This document shows positions 53,387 to 62,680 of a stretch of 64,000 bases of DNA, in pieces. A program made the position numbers and the translations under genes. How positions within the stretch are numbered: position 1 is the first letter of the stretch; each line of letters starts with the position of its first letter. The notes under the pieces are model-generated. The model had not been told where the DNA came from. It ran no database searches and was given only the letters and a program-made list of their open reading frames with translations. This stretch comes from JBCDGZ01 sp038750655 (lineage in GTDB: Bacteria; Bacteroidota; Bacteroidia; Chitinophagales; Saprospiraceae), in assembly GCA_038750655.1 (NCBI GenBank), contig JBCDGZ010000016.1, forward strand, positions 1-64,000, in the 5' to 3' direction.

Positions 53387-54216
53387 TATTCCTCAATCAA
53401 AATCTCCTTTGCCGTCAAGGCCGAGACGCCAAAGAAGCCCAGGGCCTTCTTTCCATCGCTATCCAGATTGATGATGTTGCCCTTTAGGGCCGCCGGCGGG
53501 CTGTCGAAAAGAGAGCCGACGAAGGCGGTTTGGGTTTCCAACTCCACCAGGAAGTCAAAGGCATTCTTGGAGATCGACAGCTGCTCGATGCGGTAAAAAT
53601 CGCCCACGACCAAAGGATCTCCGCTCACCTCAAAGCCAAGGATCGGATTGCCATCCACAAATTCATCGCTGGCATAAAGTAAATCGTCCGGCTCATTGAG
53701 GTACTCACCGTTGACATACTGCTTCCAACGGTAGTGATCGCCCTGGCCTACCGGCTCCTGCGTATCAATGCTGATGTAGTAGCCTTCATCATCAAAGATG
53801 GTCTCTTCTTGAAAAGTGGCATAAACGGCGCTGATCTCCGGCACCGCTCTCAATTCTTCTGGTAAGGATTCGTACTCTTCCCCTTCCACCGTACGGATGT
53901 AAAGGCGGTAGGTCTCGCCGACCTGCCCGACATATTCTGTCGTATACAAGCCCGCTTCTCGCTCCTTCAGGGTATCCAGGAGCCCCTGCTCACTGTACAG
54001 CAGCACCAGTGCATTCTGTACCGGTGGGATAGTGGTATTGTTAAAATAATTGGCGGTCGTCGCCAGTCGGACTTCTTTTTCGCCGGGCTGGTTAGTCAGC
54101 CAGCCATCGACAACGAGTTGAATATCGCCATCGGGCACTTCGAGGTCAATGACGTCTTGGCAGCTGCTCAGGGCGAAGAGGAGGATAATGAGGATTGATG
54201 CTATTTTGGTATTCAT
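53386..54216 (-). CDS. DUF4249 family lipoprotein
   Basis: 276 residues from the ATG at 54216, which gives a proper lipoprotein signal (Cys19 in LSSC). The longer frame runs through the repeat region and is spurious. The family pattern is seen in IQLVVDGWLTNQPGEKEVRL, TTANYFNNTTIPPVQNALV and LYIRTVEGEEYES. DUF4249 lipoproteins accompany TonB receptors of the kind encoded just upstream (54417-56765). They are thought to act as the receptor lid. Confidence 0.9.
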   Translation of the reverse strand: MNTKIASILIILLFALSSCQDVIDLEVPDGDIQLVVDGWLTNQPGEKEVRLATTANYFNNTTIPPVQNALVLLYSEQGLLDTLKEREAGLYTTEYVGQVGETYRLYIRTVEGEEYESLPEELRAVPEISAVYATFQEETIFDDEGYYISIDTQEPVGQGDHYRWKQYVNGEYLNEPDDLLYASDEFVDGNPILGFEVSGDPLVVGDFYRIEQLSISKNAFDFLVELETQTAFVGSLFDSPPAALKGNIINLDSDGKKALGFFGVSALTAKEILIEE

Positions 54217-54416
54217 GATTTTATGTTTTTGCGCCTTTGGCGCTTTTGGTTGACGGTTGAACGCCTTTGGCGTTTTGGTTGACGGTTGACGGTTGACGGT
54301 GTTTTGTAGTGGGGCGTAGTGACACGTGGCTCCGCACGGACTTGCGTCTTTATTACACGTTTGCTGTCCGCCGTCGGCCGTCCACCGTCCACCGTCCACC
54401 CCTAGTGCCAAAGGCA
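54217..54416. repeat. Heptanucleotide repeats and small palindromes
   Basis: Holds TTGACGG heptamers in tandem (54277-54301, and part at 54248-54258), TCCACCG heptamers (54378-54400) on the other strand orientation, and the palindromes GCGCCTTTGGCGC (54231), ACGCCTTTGGCGT (54261) and AGTGCC/GGCACT (54404-54418). The stretch separates two cotranscribed genes. Confidence 0.65.
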
Positions 54417-56765
54417 CTAAAAAGAAAAATTATAAGTGAGATAAGGTAATGCATTTCCAAAGATCGACAGCCGAACGGCTTCCGTTTCTAGAGGGTTGTT
54501 CTCATTTTGGCGGAAGAAGATGGAGTAGGCGTTACGACGACCGTAGAGATTGTAGGCACCGATTTCCCAGGAGCTTTTCCAGCGGCGGCCTTCATTTTTC
54601 CTGGGGGTAAAGCGCAGGCCGATGTCCATGCGGTGGTATTCGGGGATGCGGGCGCCATTGCGGTTATCGTAGTGGGGGACGGTGATGCCATCAAAGCTGT
54701 AGCGCGATTCGGGGTACGTGATCGGCCGGCCGGTGGTGTAGGCGAAGTTGGCCGATAGGTTGAATTGCTTATTGATTGCCCAGGCGGTAGTGATGGACAG
54801 GTCGTGCGTTTTGTCGTAGTTAGCGGGGTAGTATTCGCCGTCGTTGATGCCGGGGACTTTGCGCTCGGAGCGGGAGAGGGTGTAGCTGAGCCAGCCGGTG
54901 AAGGCCCCCTTGTTTTTGCGGATGGCCAGTTCGAGGCCGTAGGCCCGGCCGCTGCCGGAGAGCAGTTCGGTTTCGAGGGTTTCGTTGAGCAGCAGCTCTG
55001 CCCCGTCTTTGTAGTCCATGAGGTTATTAAAATCTTTGTAGAAGCCTTCGATGGAAGCTTCGTAGGTATTGTCTTTGAAATTGCGGAAGTAGCCGATAGC
55101 CACCTGATCTACAGTCGCAGGATCGATGTAGGTGCCGCTGGGGGTCCAAATATCGATGGGCGTAGCGGAGGTGGTATTGGAGACCAGATGGATGTATTGC
55201 AGCATCCGATTGTAGCTGAGTTTCACGGCGTTCTGGTTATTAATGACGTAGTTGGCCGAGAAGCGAGGTTCGGGATTGGAGAAGGAAATGATTTTTTCGA
55301 GGGAACCGTAGCTGACGGTATCGATGATGGCGTCTTCGCTGCTGGGAATACCATTTTCGTAGAGGAACACATCGCCTTTGCCTATGCGGGTGAAATTAGA
55401 AAATCGCAGGCCGTATTGTAGGGTCAGGTTGCGGATGGGTTCGTGTTCGTAGCTGGCGTAGAGGGCAGATTCCAGCGCGTATTTATTGGGGACATTGATT
55501 TCGTTGAAGATGGATTCCTCTCCGATGCCTCGGGCCAGTCCGGGTTGAAAGCGGTAGAAGTTGACTTCTGCTCCAAAATCCAGCTTGCTTTGGGGGGAGA
55601 AGAAGTAGGAGAAATCGCCCTTGAACACATGGTTGTAAATGCGGGCATCCCAATCGAAGGCTTCGGTCCCTTCGGGCACACCGAAGGAGTAGCCATAGTC
55701 GCTGTAAATGGCGGTAAAGTTGGAGAATAACTTATCGGAAAAAAGATGATTCCAGCGGACCGAAGCTGTTGCATTGCCCCAATCTGAGGAGAATTCATCG
55801 CCAAAATTAAAGACATCACGACCGAAGTAACCGGAGAGATAAAGGCGGTCTTTTTCGCCCAACGAAAAGTTGGCCTTCGCATTGAGATCATAGAAATATA
55901 CCACATTATCCTTGAGGTCAGGATTGAGTTGGAGAAACAAATGACCGTAGGAGCTTCGTCCCGCTACCATGAAGGAACTCTTCTCTTTTTGGATCGGTCC
56001 CTCCAAAGTTAAACGACTGGCAATCAGTCCAATACCGCCGTTCATGGCAAAATGCTTGCGGTTGCCATCCCGCTGGCGAACATCCAGAACCGAGGACAAC
56101 CGCCCGCCGTACTGTGCAGGAATACCCCCTTTGTACAGCTTAGAATCTTTGATGGCATCAACGTTGAAGACAGAGAACAGCCCAAAGAGGTGCGAAGAGT
56201 TATAGACCGTTGCCTCATCCAGCAGAATGAGATTTTGATCTACATTTCCCCCCCGAACATTAAAGCCCGAAGCGCCTTCGCCCACCGTGCTGACGCCCGG
56301 CAGCAGCTGTATACTCCGAATCAAATCGGCCTCGCCGAGCACCTGCGGAATCTGCTTGATTTGCGTAGCACTCAATTTCTCTACGCTCATCTCAATACTT
56401 TTGACATTCTGGTCTTCTTCCTTGGCCGTCACCACCACCTCTTCCATCTGAAAGCCCTCCGGGCTTAGCTCGATGTCCATGACCTGGCTTTCCGTTAACG
56501 CCACTCTTGCGGATTGCGTTTGGTAGCCCAAATAGCTGAAAACGATGGTGTAATTGCCCGGGGACAAAGACAGAGAATAAAAACCGTAGGCATTCGTAGA
56601 GGCCCCACTTGCTACCTCCGTAATGTAGATATTGGCGCCAATGAGTTCTTCCCCGTTGCTGACATCTCGGATATGTCCGCTGAGGGTGACCTTCTCCTGC
56701 GCCAGACCCGGTAGGGTGGATAGCAGGGCAAGGATTAGTGAGCATAATTTCAAGTAGTAATACAT
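54417..56765 (-). CDS. TonB-dependent receptor (DUF4249-associated)
   Basis: 782 residues; signal peptide about 1-22 (MYYYLKLCSLILALLSTLPGLAQ). A CarbopepD_reg-like domain (LSGHIRDVSNGEELIGANIY) and a plug domain (LGEADLIRSIQLLPGVSTVGEGASGFNVRGG given in part; EATVYNSSHLFGLFSVFN) are followed by the barrel. The layout is that of FecA/outer membrane receptors that pair with a DUF4249 lipoprotein. The stop lies in the AGTGCC/GGCACT palindrome. The substrate is unknown. Confidence 0.94.
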   Translation of the reverse strand: MYYYLKLCSLILALLSTLPGLAQEKVTLSGHIRDVSNGEELIGANIYITEVASGASTNAYGFYSLSLSPGNYTIVFSYLGYQTQSARVALTESQVMDIELSPEGFQMEEVVVTAKEEDQNVKSIEMSVEKLSATQIKQIPQVLGEADLIRSIQLLPGVSTVGEGASGFNVRGGNVDQNLILLDEATVYNSSHLFGLFSVFNVDAIKDSKLYKGGIPAQYGGRLSSVLDVRQRDGNRKHFAMNGGIGLIASRLTLEGPIQKEKSSFMVAGRSSYGHLFLQLNPDLKDNVVYFYDLNAKANFSLGEKDRLYLSGYFGRDVFNFGDEFSSDWGNATASVRWNHLFSDKLFSNFTAIYSDYGYSFGVPEGTEAFDWDARIYNHVFKGDFSYFFSPQSKLDFGAEVNFYRFQPGLARGIGEESIFNEINVPNKYALESALYASYEHEPIRNLTLQYGLRFSNFTRIGKGDVFLYENGIPSSEDAIIDTVSYGSLEKIISFSNPEPRFSANYVINNQNAVKLSYNRMLQYIHLVSNTTSATPIDIWTPSGTYIDPATVDQVAIGYFRNFKDNTYEASIEGFYKDFNNLMDYKDGAELLLNETLETELLSGSGRAYGLELAIRKNKGAFTGWLSYTLSRSERKVPGINDGEYYPANYDKTHDLSITTAWAINKQFNLSANFAYTTGRPITYPESRYSFDGITVPHYDNRNGARIPEYHRMDIGLRFTPRKNEGRRWKSSWEIGAYNLYGRRNAYSIFFRQNENNPLETEAVRLSIFGNALPYLTYNFSF

Positions 56766-56940
56766 GATTTTTTAGGTGTAATTGAATAAATGGTTTCATT
56801 AGTAATTTCACTAAGTTGATACCTTTCTTACGCCTTTACCCCCACGTCAAACGGGATAGTCTCGACGAGTGAAAGGATTTAGCTGACGAACGGATGTATA
56901 TAGCTTACGAAGTAATCTTTGCAGTCGATTACCTGTTTTG

Positions 56941-58044
56941 CTATGCACTTTTGGAGGAAGAAAATATTAGGTAGTCAATTCTGGCGAGATTCGAACTCAA
57001 GCGATTCCAATGCACCCCACCATTCGTGCTGAGGTAGAGATTTCCGGTGGTTGTACCGAAGGCTAGCGTCTCTCCATCCATTGCAAAGGAATGCCGAAAG
57101 ACGATGTCAAAGGCATGGTGCTGTGGGAGGCCCTGACGCTGCGCCCGCCAGGTTTTGCCTCCATCTTCTGTATAGCAGACACAAAGCGCGTGCTTGACCG
57201 CCACCCGTCGCTCATCACTCTCCGCCGGGATTACCCAGGCTCGAAGTGGATTTTGGTGATCAATGGCGAGGGAGAAGCCGTACTCCGCAAGTTTATTGCG
57301 GTCCGTTACATTTTCCCAATACTGGCCGGCATCAATAGATCGAAAAATACCGCAGTGATTTTGCTGCCAGAGTACATGAGGGGCAGATTGACAAATTAAA
57401 AGCCGATGAGGATCATGACCTACTTCTACATTGGGATTCGGAAGATAAGCAGCAATCAGGCCCTTATTGCGCGGCGCCCAACTGGCTCCACCATCCCGCG
57501 TCTCAAAAACCCCCGCACAGCTCACCGCAATATATAAATGCCGACTGTCCTGCGGATCGACCTCAATGGAATGAATAAACGGATGATCGCGCCCAGCCCC
57601 AAACCATTGCTGCTGGTCTTTACGCGAGGGGTGATTCCATAGGGCCTCAACCAGCTCAAAATCGTCACCATTATGGGCACTGTAAAACAATCCTCCCGGC
57701 TCGGTCCCCAGCCACAGTCCTCCGGGGCGGTCTGGCCCCGCCTGCTGCATCGCCCAAATCTTTTTCAGCTGCACCCGCTGCCCCTTGCTATCCTGTGCAT
57801 ATTCTGGGTAAACAGGCATTGGAACTTCCTCCCAATGCTTTCCCTCATCGAAAGAGCGGTGCAACTTGGCCCCCCAATGTCGATGCGCCAGGCAGACCCA
57901 CCAGCAACCATTGCGTGGATCACTGAAGACCATCGATACGGGCAGGCCGCTGAATTGAATATCACTGATGACCCAATGGTCTTGCTGCGGGCGCAAAATA
58001 ACGAGCCCTTTGCTGGTACCTGCGAGTAAACTGCTTTGTCTCAT
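56941..58044 (-). CDS. BNR/sialidase-like beta-propeller protein
   Basis: 367 residues, no signal peptide. Repeats of the BNR type occur: FDEGKHWEEV, TRDGGASWAPRN, SIDAGQYWENV, TEDGGKTWRAQ and STNGGVHWNRL. They fit a five- to seven-bladed propeller of the WD40/YVTN/BNR group. Catalytic residues of true sialidases are not evident. Exact role unknown, probably a cytoplasmic or unanchored propeller. It stands alone. Confidence 0.85.
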   Translation of the reverse strand: MRQSSLLAGTSKGLVILRPQQDHWVISDIQFSGLPVSMVFSDPRNGCWWVCLAHRHWGAKLHRSFDEGKHWEEVPMPVYPEYAQDSKGQRVQLKKIWAMQQAGPDRPGGLWLGTEPGGLFYSAHNGDDFELVEALWNHPSRKDQQQWFGAGRDHPFIHSIEVDPQDSRHLYIAVSCAGVFETRDGGASWAPRNKGLIAAYLPNPNVEVGHDPHRLLICQSAPHVLWQQNHCGIFRSIDAGQYWENVTDRNKLAEYGFSLAIDHQNPLRAWVIPAESDERRVAVKHALCVCYTEDGGKTWRAQRQGLPQHHAFDIVFRHSFAMDGETLAFGTTTGNLYLSTNGGVHWNRLSSNLARIDYLIFSSSKSA

Positions 58045-58303
58045 TTAGAAAAGGGGCGGATTGATAGCTTTTCAGTAAAGGAAAGCAATTTAGATAAAAA
58101 TGAAGAAAGCTGCGGTGGAAGCAATACGCAAAAAACTAAGATTGCTGCGCCGGTGAAGGGTGGCCCTCCTATTAGTTGTTTACAGGAATGTTCCAATAAA
58201 TTTTTAAGGCAGCATATTTAGAATAGGTTATGAGGGAAAAGTTACTTTTACGGGGCAATTAATAATTTCCGAACAAACGCTTGATTAAGAAGAGCATTTT
58301 AAA

Positions 58304-59338
58304 ATGAAAGCATTACTCCAAACGATAGACCAGTGGATGACTGCGGATAAGTCATTTGCGATGGCAACAGTCCTTAAAACCTGGGGCTCTGCGCCTCGGC
58401 CCGTCGGCAGTACTATGCTGATAGCAGAAGATATGGAAATGGCGGGTTCTGTCAGCGGAGGCTGTGTTGAGGGGGCGGTAATTCGGGAGGCTTTACCGGT
58501 TATTCAGAGCGGTGAGTCGCGGAAGCTGGCCTTTGGCGTGAGCGACGAGGCCGCCTGGTCGGTGGGCTTGAGCTGTGGTGGGAAGATGGAGGTTTTCGTC
58601 GAGCGTTGTCCGGCTTTTGATCAACGGGTAGAGGAGCGGGCGGCTTGGCGGGCCTTGCAGGAGCAGTTGAGGAGTAATGTCGGTGGTGTGCTGCTGAGTA
58701 AGATGGAAGAGGGGCCGGGTCACCATACACTAGTGCTACCGGATGGCACGACGGAGGGGCAGCCTTTGGAAGAAGCCCTACTGAGGGAGGCTCTACGCGC
58801 CTACGGCGAGCGCAAAACCCAAATCATCGAAATGGCCGAAACCCGCTACTTCGCTCGGGTCTACCCCCCGCGTAGTAAAATGATCATCATCGGTGCTGCA
58901 CACATCACGGTCGACCTGGTGCGCCTAGCGCAGCTCTACGACTTCGAGACCATCGTCATCGACCCGCGCGGCATTTTCACCAACAAAACCCAATTCCCCG
59001 TACCGCCCGATCAGATTTTCGAAAATTATCCAGCAGAAGTACTCAACAACTTTACCCTAGACGCCTACACCTACGCCATCGTCCTTTCCCACGATCCTAA
59101 GATCGACGATAATGCGCTGCACTTGCTGCTGCCCTCCGAAGTCGCCTACATCGGCGCCCTCGGCAGCCGCCGCACCCACGATAAGCGCGTCCGGCGGCTC
59201 CGGGAGGCCGGCTTCTCCGAAGAGGCCATTTCCCGCATCCATGCCCCCGTCGGCGTCGACATCAAAGCGAAGCGACCCAACGAGATTGCATTGAGCATCA
59301 TGGGAGAAGTGATTGGAGTAAAAAATGCCTACTTATAA
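58304..59338 (+). CDS. XdhC/CoxI family molybdenum-enzyme accessory protein
   Basis: 344 residues. The N-terminal domain has ATVLKTWGSAPRPVGSTMLI and SVSGGCVEGAV, both typical of XdhC. The C-terminal Rossmann domain has IIIGAAHITVDLVRLAQ and VIDPRGIFTNKTQF, and YIGALGSRRTHDKRV is the family signature near the end. XdhC proteins handle and insert molybdenum cofactor into xanthine-dehydrogenase-type enzymes. No such enzyme is in the window, but moeA lies 3.3 kb away. Its last 10 bases overlap the convergent CDGSH gene. Confidence 0.93.
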   Translation: MKALLQTIDQWMTADKSFAMATVLKTWGSAPRPVGSTMLIAEDMEMAGSVSGGCVEGAVIREALPVIQSGESRKLAFGVSDEAAWSVGLSCGGKMEVFVERCPAFDQRVEERAAWRALQEQLRSNVGGVLLSKMEEGPGHHTLVLPDGTTEGQPLEEALLREALRAYGERKTQIIEMAETRYFARVYPPRSKMIIIGAAHITVDLVRLAQLYDFETIVIDPRGIFTNKTQFPVPPDQIFENYPAEVLNNFTLDAYTYAIVLSHDPKIDDNALHLLLPSEVAYIGALGSRRTHDKRVRRLREAGFSEEAISRIHAPVGVDIKAKRPNEIALSIMGEVIGVKNAYL

Positions 59339-59592
59339 GTAATATCTCCGGGCTGCAAGGCTTTGTGTGAACCGTCGCAGAAGCCTGGTTGATTGGTCTG
59401 CTTGCAGGTGCAAAGGTATACCGTCTTGCTTTCCTCGGCTTTGAATACTAGCGGCGTGAAAGCACTGCCGCGATGCTTCCCGTCGCACAGTGGTTGCTTA
59501 GAAGATTGACCGCAGGTGCACCAGGCGTAGGTTTTGCCCGCTTCCAGCTCAATAGCAATGGGAGCGTTTCCGGCGATTTTAGGTTGTTCCAT
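59329..59592 (-). CDS. CDGSH iron-sulfur domain protein (double motif)
   Basis: 87 residues. Two CDGSH motifs of the C-x-C-x2-(S/T)-x3-P/x-x-C-D-G-x-H type are present: CTCGQSSKQPLCDGKH and CTCKQTNQPGFCDGSH. Each binds a redox-active 2Fe-2S cluster through three Cys and one His. The length is normal for tandem bacterial members. It overlaps the XdhC gene tail-to-tail and lies near the SufUS genes that could supply its clusters. Confidence 0.95.
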   Translation of the reverse strand: MEQPKIAGNAPIAIELEAGKTYAWCTCGQSSKQPLCDGKHRGSAFTPLVFKAEESKTVYLCTCKQTNQPGFCDGSHKALQPGDITYK

Positions 59593-60101
59593 GATGGTAG
59601 TTTTAAAAAGATTTATTTAGATATTGATTGAAAATTCAGACTTTATTGCTCTGGAAATATTGAAATTTTGTTTGAGCCTTCTTTGATGAATGTGTTTGGG
59701 ATGTTTAATTGGGTATGATCATCGTTACGACCATTGAGGGTGATTTTAAGATTTGATACAGTTTTAGGCTTTGTGGGAGGGCCCAACCCACAGCCGCCAC
59801 CGCCGGCATCCCCCTTCCTTCGGCCAAGCATTTACATAGCTCCGCCCTTACCCAATGTCCTCGGGATGCCGCAAAGTCGCCAAGATCGACCTCCTTTTGG
59901 ATCCTTTTTCGAAAGACGATCAGTTCATAGACGGCGAAAAGGCAAAAATTCCATAATAATATTGAAAATTAGAATATTTTTATTTTAAATAAATAGCTCT
60001 ACTTTTTGCTTAATACATTGATTATCAGTTATTAAAGATTTATAAAATTTTTTTGAAAAAACTGAGAAATAATGACCTTGCCTTCGTTTGAAGCTCAATT
60101 A
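59593..60101. other. Intergenic region with GC-rich repeat element
   Basis: A GC-rich patch at 59773-59871 stands out in very AT-rich DNA. The remaining sequence, especially 59930-60100, has no gene and no clear signal. Confidence 0.5.
59773..59871. repeat. GC-rich dyad element related to 14555-14592
   Basis: GTGGG/CCCAC (59773-59791) is followed by CAGCCGCCACCGCC and then CGGCATCCC (59804), whose exact complement GGGATGCCG lies at 59863-59871. The opening TGGGAGGGCCCA and the GCC(G)CCACCGCC stretch recur at 14555-14587. Confidence 0.45.
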
Positions 60102-60977
60102 TTAATCAAAAACCTCTTCTAAATGCCCCATCTTGCCACTTTGAAAATCCTGCATGGCCTCCATAATCTCTGACTGCTTGTTCATCACAAAGGGACCGTA
60201 GCTTACCAAGGGTTCGTTAATGGGTTCGCCAGCCAGTAAGATGGCTCGCGTAGCTGCTTTTGCTTTTAGGTGGACACCCGCTCCATCTTTTGCCAACCAC
60301 ACCAAATCCTTCTCCTTGACCTCCGACTGTCCATTGACTGCCAATTGGCCATCCAGCAGGTAGACAAAAGCATTAAAGCCTTCCGGAATCGGAATGTCTA
60401 TTTGGCCTTCGGCCTCAAAGTTCATACGCAGCGCCAGAATCGGTGAATACGTTTCGATGCCTCCCTGGACCTCCTGAAAATCCCCTGCTACGACACCCAG
60501 TTTCACTCGGCCATCTGCTGAAGTGACCAACGGCGTATCTTCATGGGAAAGTGGATGGTACTGCGGTGCAGACATCTTGTATTTGGCTGGCAGGTTGACC
60601 CAAAACTGAATCAGTTCCCAGGTGCTGCCTTGCTCGGCGACTTCCTTTGTTGGACGTTCACTGTGCACAATGCCCTTGCCTGCGTGCATCCATTGGGTAC
60701 CGCCACCGTGAACCACGCTGCTGATGTTCATTGAATCGCGGTGGTGGACGCCTCCTTGAAAAATGAAGGTGACGGGGGCGAAGCCTCGGTGAGGATGTGG
60801 GGGTACACCGACTTCCTGCTGCTTTGATCCTGCCGGATAAGAGGTATTAAGGTGATGAAGTAGCAAAAAAGGATCGATTTGTTTTACAGTGGAATGGGGT
60901 AGGGCCTGATCGAGCACTACGCCGCCCATATCGACCTTGAATGCAGGTAGAATTTGCTTGACAGATCTGTAGTTCAT
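60102..60977 (-). CDS. Pirin family protein
   Basis: 291 residues, bicupin fold. The metal ligands are in PHPHRGFAPVTFIF and HHRDS (typical His-x-His...His...Glu set), and VHSERPTKE and PINEPLVSYGPFVMNK are family motifs. Pirins bind iron and can act as redox regulators or quercetinases. It lies 9 bases behind sufU on the same strand and may be cotranscribed with it. Confidence 0.94.
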   Translation of the reverse strand: MNYRSVKQILPAFKVDMGGVVLDQALPHSTVKQIDPFLLLHHLNTSYPAGSKQQEVGVPPHPHRGFAPVTFIFQGGVHHRDSMNISSVVHGGGTQWMHAGKGIVHSERPTKEVAEQGSTWELIQFWVNLPAKYKMSAPQYHPLSHEDTPLVTSADGRVKLGVVAGDFQEVQGGIETYSPILALRMNFEAEGQIDIPIPEGFNAFVYLLDGQLAVNGQSEVKEKDLVWLAKDGAGVHLKAKAATRAILLAGEPINEPLVSYGPFVMNKQSEIMEAMQDFQSGKMGHLEEVFD

Positions 60978-60986
60978 TTGTCCTCC

Positions 60987-61409
60987 TTATAGTTGTTGCG
61001 CTAAAAAGTCATCCATCTCCTCCCAGCTCAGCAGAGCGCATTGGTCGCGGCCCGGAAAATCGCGAGCGCGAGCAAAGGCGGCGAATTCCTCTTCAGCTTG
61101 TGTATCGCCCTCTTCAACGACGCGTTTGAAGGTCGTACAAACCGCTTCCGCTTCTTCCAATGTTAAGCCCACCAGCTTTTTAGCCAATATAGAGGTAGAA
61201 GCTTTAGAGATTGCACAGCCGTAGCCATCAAAGCTGATTTGCTGTAAACGATTGTCTTTCAATTGAATATAAACCTTGAACCGATCACCACAAAGTGGAT
61301 TGTAAGCTTCTAGCACTTCGTCGGCTTCCGCATCAGCTGTGTAGTTGTGCGGGGTTTTACTGTGTTGTAGGATCAGCCGGTGATAGAGGGCCTTCGGATC
61401 GCGATTCAT
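60987..61409 (-). CDS. sufU: SufU-type Fe-S cluster assembly protein
   Basis: 140 residues. The three conserved cysteines are C40 (NPLCGDR), C65 (GYGCAISKAS) and C124 (RDQCALLSW); the Asp after C40 is also kept. SufU accepts sulfur from SufS for cluster assembly. The family insertion between the second and third Cys has the usual length. The ATG overlaps the sufS stop by four bases. Confidence 0.93.
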   Translation of the reverse strand: MNRDPKALYHRLILQHSKTPHNYTADAEADEVLEAYNPLCGDRFKVYIQLKDNRLQQISFDGYGCAISKASTSILAKKLVGLTLEEAEAVCTTFKRVVEEGDTQAEEEFAAFARARDFPGRDQCALLSWEEMDDFLAQQL

Positions 61410-62617
61410 GCAAAAATGCTTTTGAGCGACTGTAGAGCGGTGGTCAACCGATCGATGTCTTCTTTGCTGTTATAAATGCTCAGCGAAGCGCGGATGGTGC
61501 CGGGAATATTCAAGAAATCCATGATGGGTTGGGTGCAGTGATGCCCGGCGCGAACAGCGATTCCAGCCTCTCCCAAAACGGTCGCAATATCGTGTGGATG
61601 GATGTCTTTGATGGTGAAGGAGACAATCGCTGTTTGCTGCGCTGCTGTTCCAATGAATTGTAAACCTCGAATGAGGGACAATTGTTCGCGGGCGTAGTGA
61701 AGGAGTTGTTGAAAATGGGTTCTAACGGCCTTATGATCCAGTTGTTGGAGAAAATCGATGGCAGCGCCCAGGCCGATGGCCCCGGCGATATTCGGCGTAC
61801 CGGCCTCAAAACGCTGCGGTGGTCGGGCAAAGCTGCTCTCCCCGAAACTTACCGAGCGAATCATATCCCCGCCGTACTGATAGGGGGGCATCGACTTTAG
61901 ATGGGCAGTTTTGCCGTACAGCACCCCGATGCCCGTCGGCCCGTAGAGTTTATGACCAGAGCAGACCAAAAAGTCGCAGTCCAGCTCTTGCACATCCAAC
62001 TCGTAGTGGGCAGCACTTTGGGCCCCGTCGACCAGGACCGGCACGCCTCTGCGATGGGCGCTATCGATCAATTCCCGAATCGGATTGATGGTCCCTAGGG
62101 TATTAGAGATATGGACAAAAGCGAAGAGGCGCGTACGCTCGTCCAGTAACTTATCCAGGTACTCCAACTGTAGTTGTCCTTGTCGATCCATCGGCAGCAC
62201 CCTCAGTTCTGCTCCTTTTTGCTTGCAGAGCATTTGCCAGGGAAGCAGATTGGCGTGATGCTCCATTGCTGTGATAAGGATATTATCGCCAGCTTGGAGG
62301 CGGGGGGCAGCGAAGCTTTGGGCGACCAGATTGATGGCCTCTGTGGCTCCTCGGGTGAAAACAATGTCGGCGGCTTTAGGGGCATGAAGGAATTGCTGGA
62401 CTTTCTGGCGAGCCCCCTCGTACTTTTCGGTAGCCTTGGCTGCTAGGTGGTAGAGACCTCGGTGGATATTGGCATTTTCGTGGAGGTAGTACTGTTGCAA
62501 AGCATCGATTACTGATTGTGGCTTTTGGGTAGTAGCGGCACTGTCCAGGTAGACCAGCTGAGGATGCTGCTGGAAAAGCGGAAACTGATGCTTGATAGGA
62601 GCAAAATGGGACATCAT
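61406..62617 (-). CDS. sufS: Cysteine desulfurase SufS
   Basis: 403 residues from the ATG at 62617; a second ATG follows at once. The open frame reaches to 63286, but that part is the antisense of moeA and lacks family sequence. PLP-binding residues are in CSGHKLYGPTGIGVLYG (Lys is the Schiff-base residue), and RAGHHC carries the catalytic Cys near the C-terminus. The enzyme moves sulfur from cysteine to SufU. Start, length and order (sufS-sufU) agree with a typical SUF unit. Confidence 0.95.
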   Translation of the reverse strand: MMSHFAPIKHQFPLFQQHPQLVYLDSAATTQKPQSVIDALQQYYLHENANIHRGLYHLAAKATEKYEGARQKVQQFLHAPKAADIVFTRGATEAINLVAQSFAAPRLQAGDNILITAMEHHANLLPWQMLCKQKGAELRVLPMDRQGQLQLEYLDKLLDERTRLFAFVHISNTLGTINPIRELIDSAHRRGVPVLVDGAQSAAHYELDVQELDCDFLVCSGHKLYGPTGIGVLYGKTAHLKSMPPYQYGGDMIRSVSFGESSFARPPQRFEAGTPNIAGAIGLGAAIDFLQQLDHKAVRTHFQQLLHYAREQLSLIRGLQFIGTAAQQTAIVSFTIKDIHPHDIATVLGEAGIAVRAGHHCTQPIMDFLNIPGTIRASLSIYNSKEDIDRLTTALQSLKSIFA

Positions 62618-62680
62618 CAAATGTAAGGAATATCGTTTTTGTATTCGATTTTTTTGCAAAATATTGCGTAGCATTGCACT

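Noticed and set aside
59734..59988. 84-codon plus-strand frame with polyproline stretch
   Set aside because: It translates the GC-rich repeat element and runs into AT-rich sequence; no protein features.
62618..62625. TACATTTG on the minus strand before sufS
   Set aside because: It touches the ATG and has no -33 partner at 19-21 bases.
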